NCBI RefSeq assembly: GCF_031454155.1
Contig: NZ_JAVDQG010000002.1
Coordinates: forward strand, 186,001-250,000
Source of the DNA: Desmospora profundinema
GTDB taxonomy: Bacteria; Bacillota; Bacilli; Thermoactinomycetales; DSM-45169
Length of the DNA stretch: 64,000 nucleotides
Reading direction: 5' to 3'
A model generated the notes under the pieces. It worked only from the letters and a program-made list of their open reading frames with translations, made no database searches and had not been told where the DNA came from. Shown here piece by piece: positions 27,532 to 35,250 of the stretch. The translations under genes and the position numbers were made by a program. Within the stretch, counting starts at the first letter, position 1. Each line of letters opens with the position of its first letter.

Positions 27532-27564
27532 AAAAAAACCTGTGACATGATCCATGTCAACAGG
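27532..27564 (-). terminator. Terminator after queF
   Basis: On the minus strand, CCTGTTGACATG pairs with CATGTCACAGG and is followed by TTTTTTTGTG, 30 bases past the queF stop. Confidence 0.85.
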
Positions 27565-27593
27565 CTCCGTCCGATTCTATTGGAATGATTCCC

Positions 27594-28010
27594 TTATTCC
27601 CCCGTCCACTCTGCCACCACCCGGGTACCCAAACCGCCACGGGGGTTCCACAGGGCTTCCACTTTCATCCGCTTCGGTTTTGCCGCCGCCACCAACTCTT
27701 CCAGGATGCGGCGTGTGGCATGTTCCTGGTAGATGCCCACATTACGGTAAGACGTCAGGTAATATTTCAGCGATTTCATCTCAATCAGATCACGGTCCGG
27801 GACAAAGGAGATCGTGATCTCCGCAAAATCGGGAAGCCCCGACCACGGACAGACCGAGGTAAATTCTGACGTGGGAATTTCCACTTCCACATCCTTACCC
27901 GGGTATTCATACGGGATCGTTTCTAAGATGTCGGTCATAATCGCCGATTCGTCCTGGATGTCAAACCGGATATTCTGATATTTACTGTGATCCACTTTTA
28001 CTTCAGCCAT
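27594..28010 (-). CDS. queF: NADPH-dependent preQ0 reductase QueF
   Basis: The 138-residue unimodular QueF has ATP-independent T-fold signatures: the nucleophile cysteine in EFTSVCPWSGLPDFAEITI, the QueF motif ESKSLK-like EMKSLKYYLTSYRNVGIYQE, and a C-terminal GGLGTRVVAEW. It reduces 7-cyano-7-deazaguanine to preQ1 for queuosine tRNA modification. It overlaps the upstream queuosine-precursor transporter by eight bases. The de novo genes queC, queD and queE are not in the window. Confidence 0.93.
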   Translation of the reverse strand: MAEVKVDHSKYQNIRFDIQDESAIMTDILETIPYEYPGKDVEVEIPTSEFTSVCPWSGLPDFAEITISFVPDRDLIEMKSLKYYLTSYRNVGIYQEHATRRILEELVAAAKPKRMKVEALWNPRGGLGTRVVAEWTGE

Positions 28011-28701
28011 GCTCGATTCCTCCTTTGATAGTACGGTCGGCAGGAAGGGGTTCTCCCATGCCGCAACCGCGCCGGATCAGCCAAACCAAACCATAGACCA
28101 ACGGGGTGTCAAACGCAGCGATGATCAGTTTTACCACATACTGAGCCAGAATCATCCCCCAAAGATCCGGAACGGACCCATAAAAGGCGAGGGTGATAAA
28201 CACCGCCGTATCCAACAGCTGCGAAACCGCCGTCGACAGATTGTTACGTAACCATAAATGACGGGCACCCGTAAGCCGTTTCCAAAACTGAAAGGCCCAT
28301 ATATCATGATACTGGCTGATCAAATAAGCGGCCAGTCCCGCCACCGTGACACGCAGGTTGCTCCCCAACACTGCCGCATACGCCTCTTGCCCCTGCCAAA
28401 AGGGAGCCGAAGGAAACGCGATCGCCAGCTGAACCATCACCGCAGCCAACAAGGAGGTGATAAAGCCGACCAATACCAGCCACTGCGTCCGCTCCCGGCC
28501 CCAAATCTCCGAAACCGCATCCGTGATCGCGAAGGTGAGAGCGTATACCAAGACGGCAGCAGGGAAAAACAGCGCCCCGTTTCCCAGCGGAATCTGGATA
28601 ATCTTTACCGCCAATACATTGGCGATTATCAACATTCCCGAAAAACATCCCGTCAGCAGAATAAACCAACGGTCATCCAAGCTCAAACGCGTCAGTTGCA
28701 T
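28003..28701 (-). CDS. Queuosine precursor transporter (YhhQ/QPTR family)
   Basis: The 232-residue protein has six predicted membrane helices. FSGMLIIANVLAVKIIQIPL, FAITDAVSEIWGRERTQWLV and the C-terminal NNLSTAVSQLLDTAVFITLA are signatures of the YhhQ family (formerly DUF165), which imports preQ0 or preQ1. The start at 28701 (MQLTRLSLDD) is chosen by family length; upstream in-frame codons encode a basic leader unlike the family. It is first in the operon with queF and is preceded by a pseudoknot resembling a preQ1-I riboswitch, which supports the substrate call. Confidence 0.88.
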   Translation of the reverse strand: MQLTRLSLDDRWFILLTGCFSGMLIIANVLAVKIIQIPLGNGALFFPAAVLVYALTFAITDAVSEIWGRERTQWLVLVGFITSLLAAVMVQLAIAFPSAPFWQGQEAYAAVLGSNLRVTVAGLAAYLISQYHDIWAFQFWKRLTGARHLWLRNNLSTAVSQLLDTAVFITLAFYGSVPDLWGMILAQYVVKLIIAAFDTPLVYGLVWLIRRGCGMGEPLPADRTIKGGIEHG

Positions 28702-28799
28702 CGTACGCTTTTTCCACCCATCCTTTTTTCCTCCCAGCGAAAAAAACCACGGCACGGAACGCGCCCTGGGGGTAAGTACCATCCACTTGGGTCATACGT

Positions 28800-28841
28800 C
28801 CCTAGTTTTATTTAAGGAGTGGAGGGAGTTTCGAACACTCC
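28800..28841 (-). promoter_or_regulatory. Candidate preQ1-I-type riboswitch
   Basis: On the minus strand, GGAGTG pairs with CACTCC around a 14-base loop containing CCCT. The tail TTAAATAAAACTAGGG follows. The A-rich tail and its terminal AGGG, complementary to CCCT in the loop, give the H-type pseudoknot of preQ1-I aptamers. The tail closely resembles the TTAACAAAACAAGG of the Thermoanaerobacter aptamer. It precedes a queuosine transporter-queF operon. The loop does not match the consensus at every position, so this is a candidate. Confidence 0.5.
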
Positions 28842-28937
28842 GGGCAACCATACACCCGGTCTCATTGTACCAAAAACACGCACGAATGCCAGCAGTTGAG
28901 AGGCTCTTTTTTGTCGGTTGTGTGGCGACAGACCCTG

Positions 28938-29162
28938 TCATTCCAACAGATGTCCCAACGAGCCGAACACGGCCTCAATCCACCAGGTGGGCCCCGGCAT
29001 GCCCGGAAAGAGCAAAAAACTAACGGACAGCATCCATCCGATTCCCATCACCAACAAAAAAACCACCTTCTCCTTTTTGGAAAGCGCGGAAACCGTTGAC
29101 CATTCCACTGCCGCAATCAACACCAATAACGCGGATACCGCGATTACGGTCAACGTCTTCAT
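28938..29162 (-). CDS. Small two-helix protein of the ger operon (D-subunit-like)
   Basis: The 74-residue protein has two membrane helices, TVIAVSALLVLIAAVEWS and VVFLLVMGIGWMLSVSFLLF, separated by a short basic loop (SKKEK). Its ATG overlaps the gerAC stop (ATGA, 29159-29162), with GGAAGGTG upstream. Small two-helix D proteins encoded with GerA-type receptors modulate germination in Bacillus species. Position, size and topology fit such a D subunit, but I recognise no sequence motif that proves it. Confidence 0.65.
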   Translation of the reverse strand: MKTLTVIAVSALLVLIAAVEWSTVSALSKKEKVVFLLVMGIGWMLSVSFLLFPGMPGPTWWIEAVFGSLGHLLE

Positions 29163-30319
29163 TCTTGGATCACCTTCCGTTTGGGCAAGCCGGGCTGCGA
29201 CGTATTCAGTCCGGTCCGTTCCACTTTTACCATTGCATCGATCTCTACGTCCACCTGAGCAAATTTCTTGTCCCATTGTGTCCTTACATCGGCCCACTCC
29301 CGGGGATACTTGCGCCGAAACGCCTCCCCAAAACCGAATATATCGGTCTGCATCTCCTTTTGCACCAATCGCAATGCCTGCCGGATTTCCCCCTTCACTA
29401 CATTTTCCGCCCTTTGTGAAATCTCATGGGTCAACCGGGGATTCGATAAATCCAGACCGGCTCCGTTTTGCACCACGTCATCCTCCGTTCCGACCTTTAC
29501 GCGCATATACCATCGACCGTTTTCAATCCGCGGCTCCATCTCCGTTTGCGATTTCAGGATATCCAGCGACACTTTTCCTTTTCCTCCCGGCCCATTCACC
29601 GTGACAATGCTGTGCAAGGCCTGGTCGAGTAGCCACTCGATTCCTTTCGCCTCATCAGACTGAGCCGTCCCGATTAATCGCCCCTGTTTGAAAATGGCAT
29701 ATCCGCTCAACTCCAACGTATTTGGACCCACTTTTTCTACCAAAGGCATCGCGGCCGCTTCCGCCTCGCTTCCCATCGATTGCAGCACATTGTTCATGGT
29801 GATATTCCGTTTTCGGGAAAACTGCGCTTCTTTCTGCAGGGCTGCCGCAGAGGTGGTTTCCAGATCGCTCTTCATTTCGAGGATCTCCCGGGCTTTCCCT
29901 TTGCAAACCAAGGGCTTCATTCCCAAACGGGTATCCGCTTCCCTGGAAAAGAAATCCAAATGATCACGGATGTCTTTCCGTGCCAACTCCTCCCCCAACA
30001 GCAGGATATCCGTCTGTCCCCAAAAGACCTTTCGGGGCAACTGCTGTTGCAAGTTTGCGATGGCATCGGCGAGGGTGATCCCGGTAACGGTCCTCACCGT
30101 GTCCTCTCTTATGCCACCCCCCTGCTGAGATCCCTCCATCCCTTCCCCTGTCATGGGAGTCGGTGTCACCACCTGTACCGACAGTTGAAGCAACCCTTCC
30201 TCCGTTTGATCCAAACCCAATGCTCGGATGATGGCGATTTCGTCCACTTCCGTCTGGTCCCAACAACCGGTCAACAGGGCTGCCACCACCCCAATGATGA
30301 CAAGGCGTTTTCCAAGCAA
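29159..30319 (-). CDS. gerAC: Ger(x)C-family germinant receptor lipoprotein
   Basis: The 386-residue lipoprotein has lipobox LLTGC, then WDQTEVDEIAIIRALGLDQT, the canonical start of mature GerAC proteins. The C-terminal domain includes FGEAFRRKYPREWADVRTQW. It sits on the outer face of the spore inner membrane as the C subunit of a germinant receptor. It follows gerAB by 12 bases and overlaps the D-like gene by four. The symbol is a family-level label; the germinant is unknown. Confidence 0.9.
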   Translation of the reverse strand: MLGKRLVIIGVVAALLTGCWDQTEVDEIAIIRALGLDQTEEGLLQLSVQVVTPTPMTGEGMEGSQQGGGIREDTVRTVTGITLADAIANLQQQLPRKVFWGQTDILLLGEELARKDIRDHLDFFSREADTRLGMKPLVCKGKAREILEMKSDLETTSAAALQKEAQFSRKRNITMNNVLQSMGSEAEAAAMPLVEKVGPNTLELSGYAIFKQGRLIGTAQSDEAKGIEWLLDQALHSIVTVNGPGGKGKVSLDILKSQTEMEPRIENGRWYMRVKVGTEDDVVQNGAGLDLSNPRLTHEISQRAENVVKGEIRQALRLVQKEMQTDIFGFGEAFRRKYPREWADVRTQWDKKFAQVDVEIDAMVKVERTGLNTSQPGLPKRKVIQE

Positions 30320-30331
30320 ACTTCTCCCTCC

Positions 30332-31447
30332 CTATCCATCGTAAAATCCGTTTACACCCTTACCGCGTTCTCCTCTGTTTCCAATCCAAGCAAGCAATCC
30401 TATCCCTAAGGGAATCATCAGAATAAAGCCATTCCAAACAACAGCTGTACTGCCGAGGAATTGGTTCAATTCCTGAAGGGTGGGAGCCACCCACTCGGCG
30501 AACAAGACCAATAACACCCCTACTGGCAGAGCCAGAAAACGGTACTCATCCAATCCGAACCATTGGGCGGTCCCCAACACCACACCGAAATGAAAAACCG
30601 TGATCTGGACAAACGACCCCACCACCCAGACAGCCAGCAATAAAGCGTCGATGTGCTGAAAAAACTCGCCGATATCGATGTAGCGAACCACTTCAATAAA
30701 CGGATAATTGAACGTGGCCACCATCTCCCCAAACAAGAACAGAGCCACGAGGTTAGTCGCCGCCATCGTCATCAGGATGGAGAACCAAGCCAGCATCCCC
30801 CATCTCTTTCCATCCTTCCGGTTGGACACAAAGGGAAGCAGAAAGGAAAGCAAGATGAAATCGGCAAACCAACCTGCCGGAACCAAGGCTCCCCTCACGG
30901 ACGGACCGATCCCGTTTTCAAAAACCGGCTGAACGTGACGAACGTCCCAATCGGAAGCCGTCAAAAACAAGAGCCCTGCCCAGATCAGCAAGGTAAAGGG
31001 GATGAACAACTGCGCCAAACGCCCGATCACTTCCACTCCGGATCGGACGGCATACCCGACAAGGGCGGTCATTACCCCCATGATGAAAACCGCGGGAGTA
31101 TGTTCCAGAAACACACCGACCAAAAATTCGCCATATCCGCGCAAAATCAAACTGTTCACATGCAAGAAGTAAAACAGCAGAACGGCGGACAGTGCCTTTC
31201 CCAGAATGGTTCCCACCACCTGCCCACTGTATTGGACGATGGTTTCACCGGGAAAACGGCGATCCAGCCAAAACATCACTTGCAGCATAACCAATCCAAC
31301 AAAGGAAGCCCATAAGGGCGACAGCCACAGATCCTTGCCCGCGACCTGTCCGGTAATGCTGGGAATATCCAGTATCGCGCTGAACACCACCGTGGTATAT
31401 ATCATCAATCCCATTTGCTGTGCCGATATCCGCTCCTTTCCCATCAC
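30332..31447 (-). CDS. gerAB: GerAB-type germinant receptor membrane subunit
   Basis: The 371-residue protein has ten predicted helices of the APC-type spore-permease fold. ISAQQMGLMIYTTVVFSAIL and GEFLVGVFLEHTP belong to the family start. GerAB proteins form the ligand-binding B subunit and bind amino-acid germinants in the spore inner membrane. The start overlaps the gerAA stop by four bases (31444-31447). The residues around the germinant pocket are too variable for me to name a ligand. Confidence 0.9.
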   Translation of the reverse strand: MMGKERISAQQMGLMIYTTVVFSAILDIPSITGQVAGKDLWLSPLWASFVGLVMLQVMFWLDRRFPGETIVQYSGQVVGTILGKALSAVLLFYFLHVNSLILRGYGEFLVGVFLEHTPAVFIMGVMTALVGYAVRSGVEVIGRLAQLFIPFTLLIWAGLLFLTASDWDVRHVQPVFENGIGPSVRGALVPAGWFADFILLSFLLPFVSNRKDGKRWGMLAWFSILMTMAATNLVALFLFGEMVATFNYPFIEVVRYIDIGEFFQHIDALLLAVWVVGSFVQITVFHFGVVLGTAQWFGLDEYRFLALPVGVLLVLFAEWVAPTLQELNQFLGSTAVVWNGFILMIPLGIGLLAWIGNRGERGKGVNGFYDG

Positions 31448-33012
31448 TCATCTCCTTTCCTGGGAGGATGCGGGCGTTGGCCCATCGGTTGACGGCGCCG
31501 GTTCCGTTTCCCTGTCAGATGGGGACGGGTATCCATCTTCCACCAGTGATTACGGTACCATGTGTCTTTCCAATCTCCCGCTTGGATCGGCGCGATCGGA
31601 GACAAGTAAGGCACCCCAAAGGACCGCAGGCCACACAAGTGAATGGCGATGGCAATCAATCCAAACATAATCCCAAGCATTCCCATCCCTCCCCCTAAGA
31701 GAATCATGACAATCCGGAGAATCCGAATCGCCCACTCCAAGCTATAATGGGGAGCCGTAAAAGAAGCGATTCCCGTCAGGGCGATGACAATCACCACCGG
31801 AGCCGATACGAATCCGGCAGACACCGCCGCTTGTCCCACCACCAGCGCCCCGACGATGGTGACAGCGGAGCCCACCTGGCGGGGAAGGCGCAGCCCCGCC
31901 TCCCGCAGCAATTCAAACGCCAATTGCATCAGCAGTGTCTCAATCAGTGTCGGAAACGGCACTTCTTCATGGGCGGATGCCATGCTGATCAACAGACCGG
32001 GCGGAATCATTTCCTGGTGAAAATTGAGGAGCGCCACATATACCCCCGGCAACACCAGGGCCAAAAATAAAGAACTGTAACGCAACAGCCGGATGCTGCT
32101 GCTGTAGAGTGACCGATAAAAATAATCATCGGTGGCTTGCAAAAGAGACGTCAGAGTAGTGGGAACCACCAGCGCATCTTTGGTACCGTCCACCAAGATC
32201 GCCACCTGCCCCTCCAACAGGTTCCCCACGATCACATCCGCCCGTTCCGTCGATTTTATCTGGGGAAACGGGGACCAGGGAGCATCCTCAATCATCTCTT
32301 CCAGATAACCGCTCTCCAGCACTCCGTCGATCTCCACTCCGCGGAGCCTCTTCTGCACCTCCGCTACCAGGCCGGGATCGGCGATCCCGTCGATATAGAT
32401 GACATGGATGCGTGTCTGGGTGTAACGCCCCAGAACCAACCTGGTTACTTTCAGTTTCGTGCTACGGATCTTTCGACGGATAAGGGTCGTGTTGGTCTGT
32501 AATGACTCGGAAAATCCTTCTTGTGATCCTCGGATGGACGGTTCCGTTTTGGGCTCTTCGATGGGGCGTTTTTCCCATTGGCTCAGTTTCAGCATCACTG
32601 CCTGATTGGATCCATCCACCAGCAAGACCGGATTTCCCAGCGAGATTTCCTCTGTGCATTCGTCAAAGGTTCCGATCAGCTTGACCGAAGAAACCGGAAT
32701 CTCTTCCATAATTAAATGACGGATCTCTTCCAATCCTTGAGGAATATGACGCATCAAGGGCTTCAGCACATACTCTTCGATCCCGCGAATGTCGGTCATA
32801 CCGTCCAGATAGATCAATTGAGCTTCGCGTTCGCCCCCGATTAAAAAAGAACGAAAGACGATATCCTGTGCATCCGAATAGATCCTTTGCAAAACGCGGC
32901 GGTTTTGTGCAAGATCCAGGTGAAGACGGCGCGATGCGGATGCTCCGTTTCCGCCATTGGGTGGACAGCCGTTTTTCCTTGTTCGGCCCTTTCGATGCCG
33001 TCGATTCTTCAT
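31444..33012 (-). CDS. gerAA: GerAA-type germinant receptor subunit
   Basis: The 522-residue protein has a basic, Gly/Asn-rich N-terminus of about 35 residues. Two related cytoplasmic subdomains follow (QLIYLDGMTDIRGIEEYVLK; HVIYIDGIADPGLVAEVQKR). Then comes the spore_GerA membrane domain beginning near SSIRLLRYSSLFLALVLPGV. It is the oligomeric A subunit of the receptor that releases ions on germination. The start at 33012 lies after GAAGGTGGGGG. Order A-B-C-D with overlaps shows a single operon, probably forespore-expressed, although no sigma-G promoter was identified with confidence. Confidence 0.93.
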   Translation of the reverse strand: MKNRRHRKGRTRKNGCPPNGGNGASASRRLHLDLAQNRRVLQRIYSDAQDIVFRSFLIGGEREAQLIYLDGMTDIRGIEEYVLKPLMRHIPQGLEEIRHLIMEEIPVSSVKLIGTFDECTEEISLGNPVLLVDGSNQAVMLKLSQWEKRPIEEPKTEPSIRGSQEGFSESLQTNTTLIRRKIRSTKLKVTRLVLGRYTQTRIHVIYIDGIADPGLVAEVQKRLRGVEIDGVLESGYLEEMIEDAPWSPFPQIKSTERADVIVGNLLEGQVAILVDGTKDALVVPTTLTSLLQATDDYFYRSLYSSSIRLLRYSSLFLALVLPGVYVALLNFHQEMIPPGLLISMASAHEEVPFPTLIETLLMQLAFELLREAGLRLPRQVGSAVTIVGALVVGQAAVSAGFVSAPVVIVIALTGIASFTAPHYSLEWAIRILRIVMILLGGGMGMLGIMFGLIAIAIHLCGLRSFGVPYLSPIAPIQAGDWKDTWYRNHWWKMDTRPHLTGKRNRRRQPMGQRPHPPRKGDE

Positions 33013-33079
33013 GGAACCCCCACCTTCCCTTCTCATTTTGGGAAAGTGCACTTCCTTTTAAACTTCAGCAGGTATCATG

Positions 33080-33104
33080 CGAAAAGCCCCCCGTACGGAG
33101 GGCT
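33080..33104 (-). other. Terminator-like hairpin in the gerAA leader
   Basis: AAGCCCCCCGTACGGAGGGCTT forms a strong stem followed by TTTTCGC on the minus strand, about 70 bases before the gerAA start. Just upstream lies a longer paired region (GTGTA and GGAT opposed to ATCC and TACAC, 33107-33188). It could be an attenuator or the terminator of an unseen short transcript. The rest of 33013-33337 shows no gene. Confidence 0.4.
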
Positions 33105-33337
33105 TGGTGTAGGCGGATCCTTGTCTGTAAGTCCAAAGGATGAGAGTCAGCGTTTGAGGAGGGAGCCCAACTAGGGCGCATCCTTACACTTTCCACCTTC
33201 TTCTCATCCATCTCATCGCCGATTCCGGTCTGGATCAGCGTCTCTTATGATAAAGAGGAACTCCGGAACGTCCAATCAATCTAGCAACTCTCCGCATCTA
33301 ATATATCAACTAAAAAAGAAAGGAATGGATTGATTAG

Positions 33338-33724
33338 ATGCCATTTTTTTACTCAACAGGCCCGGTCGAAAATATATCGACTAGCGTTTCACTCCGTTCG
33401 GTCCGGGCGCTGGTCAAGGTGCTGAATAATGATCCGACCATTCCCGCCCCGGCAGTCGTCCGGGCATTCCGTATCAATGGAGCAAAAGTTCTCCTGTTTA
33501 ACACCGTTTTTAATGTGCCGCCGAACTCGGCTACACTGGTCGTCCCGCCTTTGGTTTTTCCTAACACCACTACGCCGGTTCGACAGTGGGAAATTCAAAT
33601 CAGCGTGGGCGGAAACCAGTCCGATGTCCTGGCTTCCGTGTGGGGGTTGAATATCAATGGTGACATTATCGCTCACCACCGCTTTGCCCACAGCGAGCTG
33701 ACCCGGATCGACGAGCTCACTTAG
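33338..33724 (+). CDS. Hypothetical beta-rich protein
   Basis: The 128-residue protein has no signal peptide or membrane helix. It alternates hydrophobic and polar residues as in beta sheets (VRALVKVLNNDPTIPAPAVV; ATLVVPPLVFPNTTTP; WEIQISVGGNQSDVLASVWG). ATG 33338 follows AAAGGAATGG. Asn and Thr are frequent and no cysteine is present. Divergent placement beside a germination operon makes a spore-surface role possible, but nothing in the sequence proves it. I do not recognise the family. Confidence 0.6.
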   Translation: MPFFYSTGPVENISTSVSLRSVRALVKVLNNDPTIPAPAVVRAFRINGAKVLLFNTVFNVPPNSATLVVPPLVFPNTTTPVRQWEIQISVGGNQSDVLASVWGLNINGDIIAHHRFAHSELTRIDELT

Positions 33725-34140
33725 AATGTGTCTGAACATCCGTATCGCTTTATCTAGTGCCCCTTCTACCAATATCGATCGTGTTTACGTGGAGGGAGGC
33801 TTGGTTTTCCGGCGGAGTCGACTCTGCCACGCATGGAGCGAAGACGGAAAACCAAGCCGACCGACTTGTCCGCGTAAAGGCCATGAAAAACAGATCGAAG
33901 TTACCTGAAGGGGCACTAGTACTACAGTTGCATTTTACTAAAAGTGTATATGAGTGTGGGTTGGTCGGGCTGGCGGGCTGGTGGGCTGTCTTCGATCTCT
34001 TGCAAAAAGCGCATAGCGAGACCGGGAACGAAGTGACCCAGGCGAGACTTGTGCTCTGTGAGTGCAAAGGATCGCACCATCCCACCACCCTCCCTTCTCA
34101 CATCTGCGTCTGCTCTTATAAGTACAACTGTAGTACTAGA
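33721..34140. repeat. Nest of inverted-repeat elements
   Basis: The region starts with TTAGAATGTGTCTGAACATC, a left end of the dispersed family. It is then entered by a unit bounded by perfect inverted repeats CTAGTGCCCCTTC (33754-33766) and GAAGGGGCACTAG (33907-33919), with inner GGCTTGGTTTTCC/GGAAAACCAAGCC. A second unit adjoins, bounded by CTAGTACTACAGTTG (33916-33930) and CAACTGTAGTACTAG (34125-34139). It holds the family core TTGCAAAAAGCGCATAGCGA. The two units share the tetranucleotide CTAG. No gene is present. Confidence 0.8.
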
Positions 34141-34295
34141 GTATATTTCAAAATAGGTTGATTATTTTACAATTGCTACCGTTTAGTCGTTCGATATGAG
34201 GTCAGCAAAAATCAGAGCCATCCGATTAAACAAAGAAACAGATCACCAGCGCCCGTTATCCCGACAACTCAAAAGGAATGAAAATGACCTCGATA

Positions 34296-34309
34296 CGAAC
34301 ATTTGTTCT
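34296..34309. promoter_or_regulatory. LexA (SOS) box-like site
   Basis: CGAACATTTGTTCT matches the Bacillus LexA consensus CGAAC-N4-GTTCG except for the last base. It abuts and overlaps by one base the -35 element of the promoter at 34309-34337. Confidence 0.5.
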
Positions 34310-34337
34310 TGACAGCGGCTGTACCATGATTTACGAT
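34309..34337 (+). promoter_or_regulatory. Strong promoter for a putative small RNA
   Basis: A consensus TTGACA (34309-34314) and TACGAT (34332-34337) are separated by exactly 17 bases. Transcription would start near 34344 on the plus strand, where no gene begins. Confidence 0.65.
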
Positions 34338-34343
34338 AGAGAC

Positions 34344-34429
34344 AACCCCTTCTTATCCAGTTGATTGCATGAAATGTCCTCTCCATCTTGGTCTATTCCC
34401 TGCGGACGGCTCCGGCCGTCTTCTTTTTT
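34344..34429 (+). ncRNA. Putative small RNA, possibly SOS-controlled
   Basis: A transcript of about 85 bases is predicted between the promoter at 34309-34337 and an intrinsic terminator. The terminator stem GACGGC (34405-34410) pairs with GCCGTC (34415-34420) around TCCG and is followed by TTCTTTTTT. The hairpin has no T-tract on the other strand, so it does not serve the convergent Nudix gene. No open frame with a ribosome site lies inside. The LexA-like box at the promoter suggests damage induction. Confidence 0.5.
34404..34429 (+). terminator. Intrinsic terminator of the putative small RNA
   Basis: A six-bp GC stem with a TCCG tetraloop is followed by TTCTTTTTT on the plus strand only. 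Confidence 0.7.
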
Positions 34430-34437
34430 ATGCCTCC

Positions 34438-34869
34438 CTACTTCACGATTCCCCGATCCCTGTACGGTGCCCCCAACCGGCTGGATTGCTCCTGTAACTC
34501 AATCCCTCCCTTTCGCAACCATCGGGCAGCAGATGACACATCCATCCAGACCACATCCGCGATCTCCTCCGGCCGTGAGATTCTCATTTCCCCTCCAATA
34601 ATCCGCCCCATAAAGGTGAAAAAAACGGCATGATGCCCCTTGGATGCAAAAAACACTTCACTTACCGCGATGAGGTTTCCTACTTCGATCTCGTATCCGG
34701 TCTCTTCTCTTGTCTCGCGGACGGCGGCCTGACTTAACGTTTCCCCTGCCTCCACCGCTCCCCCGGGCAACGTAAAGTCAAACGAATCCTCTCTTCTGTT
34801 TTTCACCATCAATACGGCTTGTTTGTTTTCATCAAAAATAAAAGAATAGGATACATCCACCCGTTTCAT
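34438..34869 (-). CDS. Nudix hydrolase
   Basis: The 143-residue protein has a complete Nudix box in GGAVEAGETLSQAAVRETRE followed by ETGYEI, i.e. G-x5-E-x7-REUxEExGU. It should hydrolyse a nucleoside diphosphate linked to another moiety, with Mg2+ bound by the Glu residues. ATG 34869 lies eight bases after GGGAGG; a GTG three codons earlier overlaps the ribosome site. The substrate cannot be told. It is a single gene, and its 3' end faces the putative small RNA. Confidence 0.87.
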   Translation of the reverse strand: MKRVDVSYSFIFDENKQAVLMVKNRREDSFDFTLPGGAVEAGETLSQAAVRETREETGYEIEVGNLIAVSEVFFASKGHHAVFFTFMGRIIGGEMRISRPEEIADVVWMDVSSAARWLRKGGIELQEQSSRLGAPYRDRGIVK

Positions 34870-35056
34870 CCACCCCACCTCCCGAACTTATCGATTGAAA
34901 TAGACCAACCTCCCTCGGCGACAAACCACTCTATCCTACCGGATCATGCTGATGCTGAAACCGCGGCAGATTTATCCACTGATTCGAAAGCAGAAACCGT
35001 TTCTTAAACATGCGTTTTTTCCGACATGGCGATACTGTTCTGAAAAAACAGCCATA

Positions 35057-35083
35057 AAAAAAGGAGACCCTCGTCTCTTTTTT
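35057..35083. terminator. Terminator-like hairpin
   Basis: GAGAC/GTCTC with loop CCTC is flanked by A7 and T6, so it could stop transcription from either side. It lies between the divergent Nudix and HelD genes, where no terminator is needed by an annotated gene. Apart from this and the HelD promoter, 34870-35250 shows nothing. Confidence 0.5.
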
Positions 35084-35107
35084 GGTTGATTCAATATGGG
35101 GGATGGA

Positions 35108-35136
35108 TTGATTTTGGTCGGTTGCCATGATAAAAT
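35108..35136 (+). promoter_or_regulatory. Probable promoter of the helD gene
   Basis: TTGATT (35108-35113) and TAAAAT (35131-35136) are spaced by 17 bases on the plus strand, about 110 bases before the HelD start. Confidence 0.5.
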
Positions 35137-35250
35137 GAAGAACATGCAATAAATCATTAATTTTAAACACAATACATCAATTTAACTTTATCACAAACTC
35201 ATGGATCTGTCAAACCTTTTTACATAATCCCTCTGAAAAGGAGCGGTATG

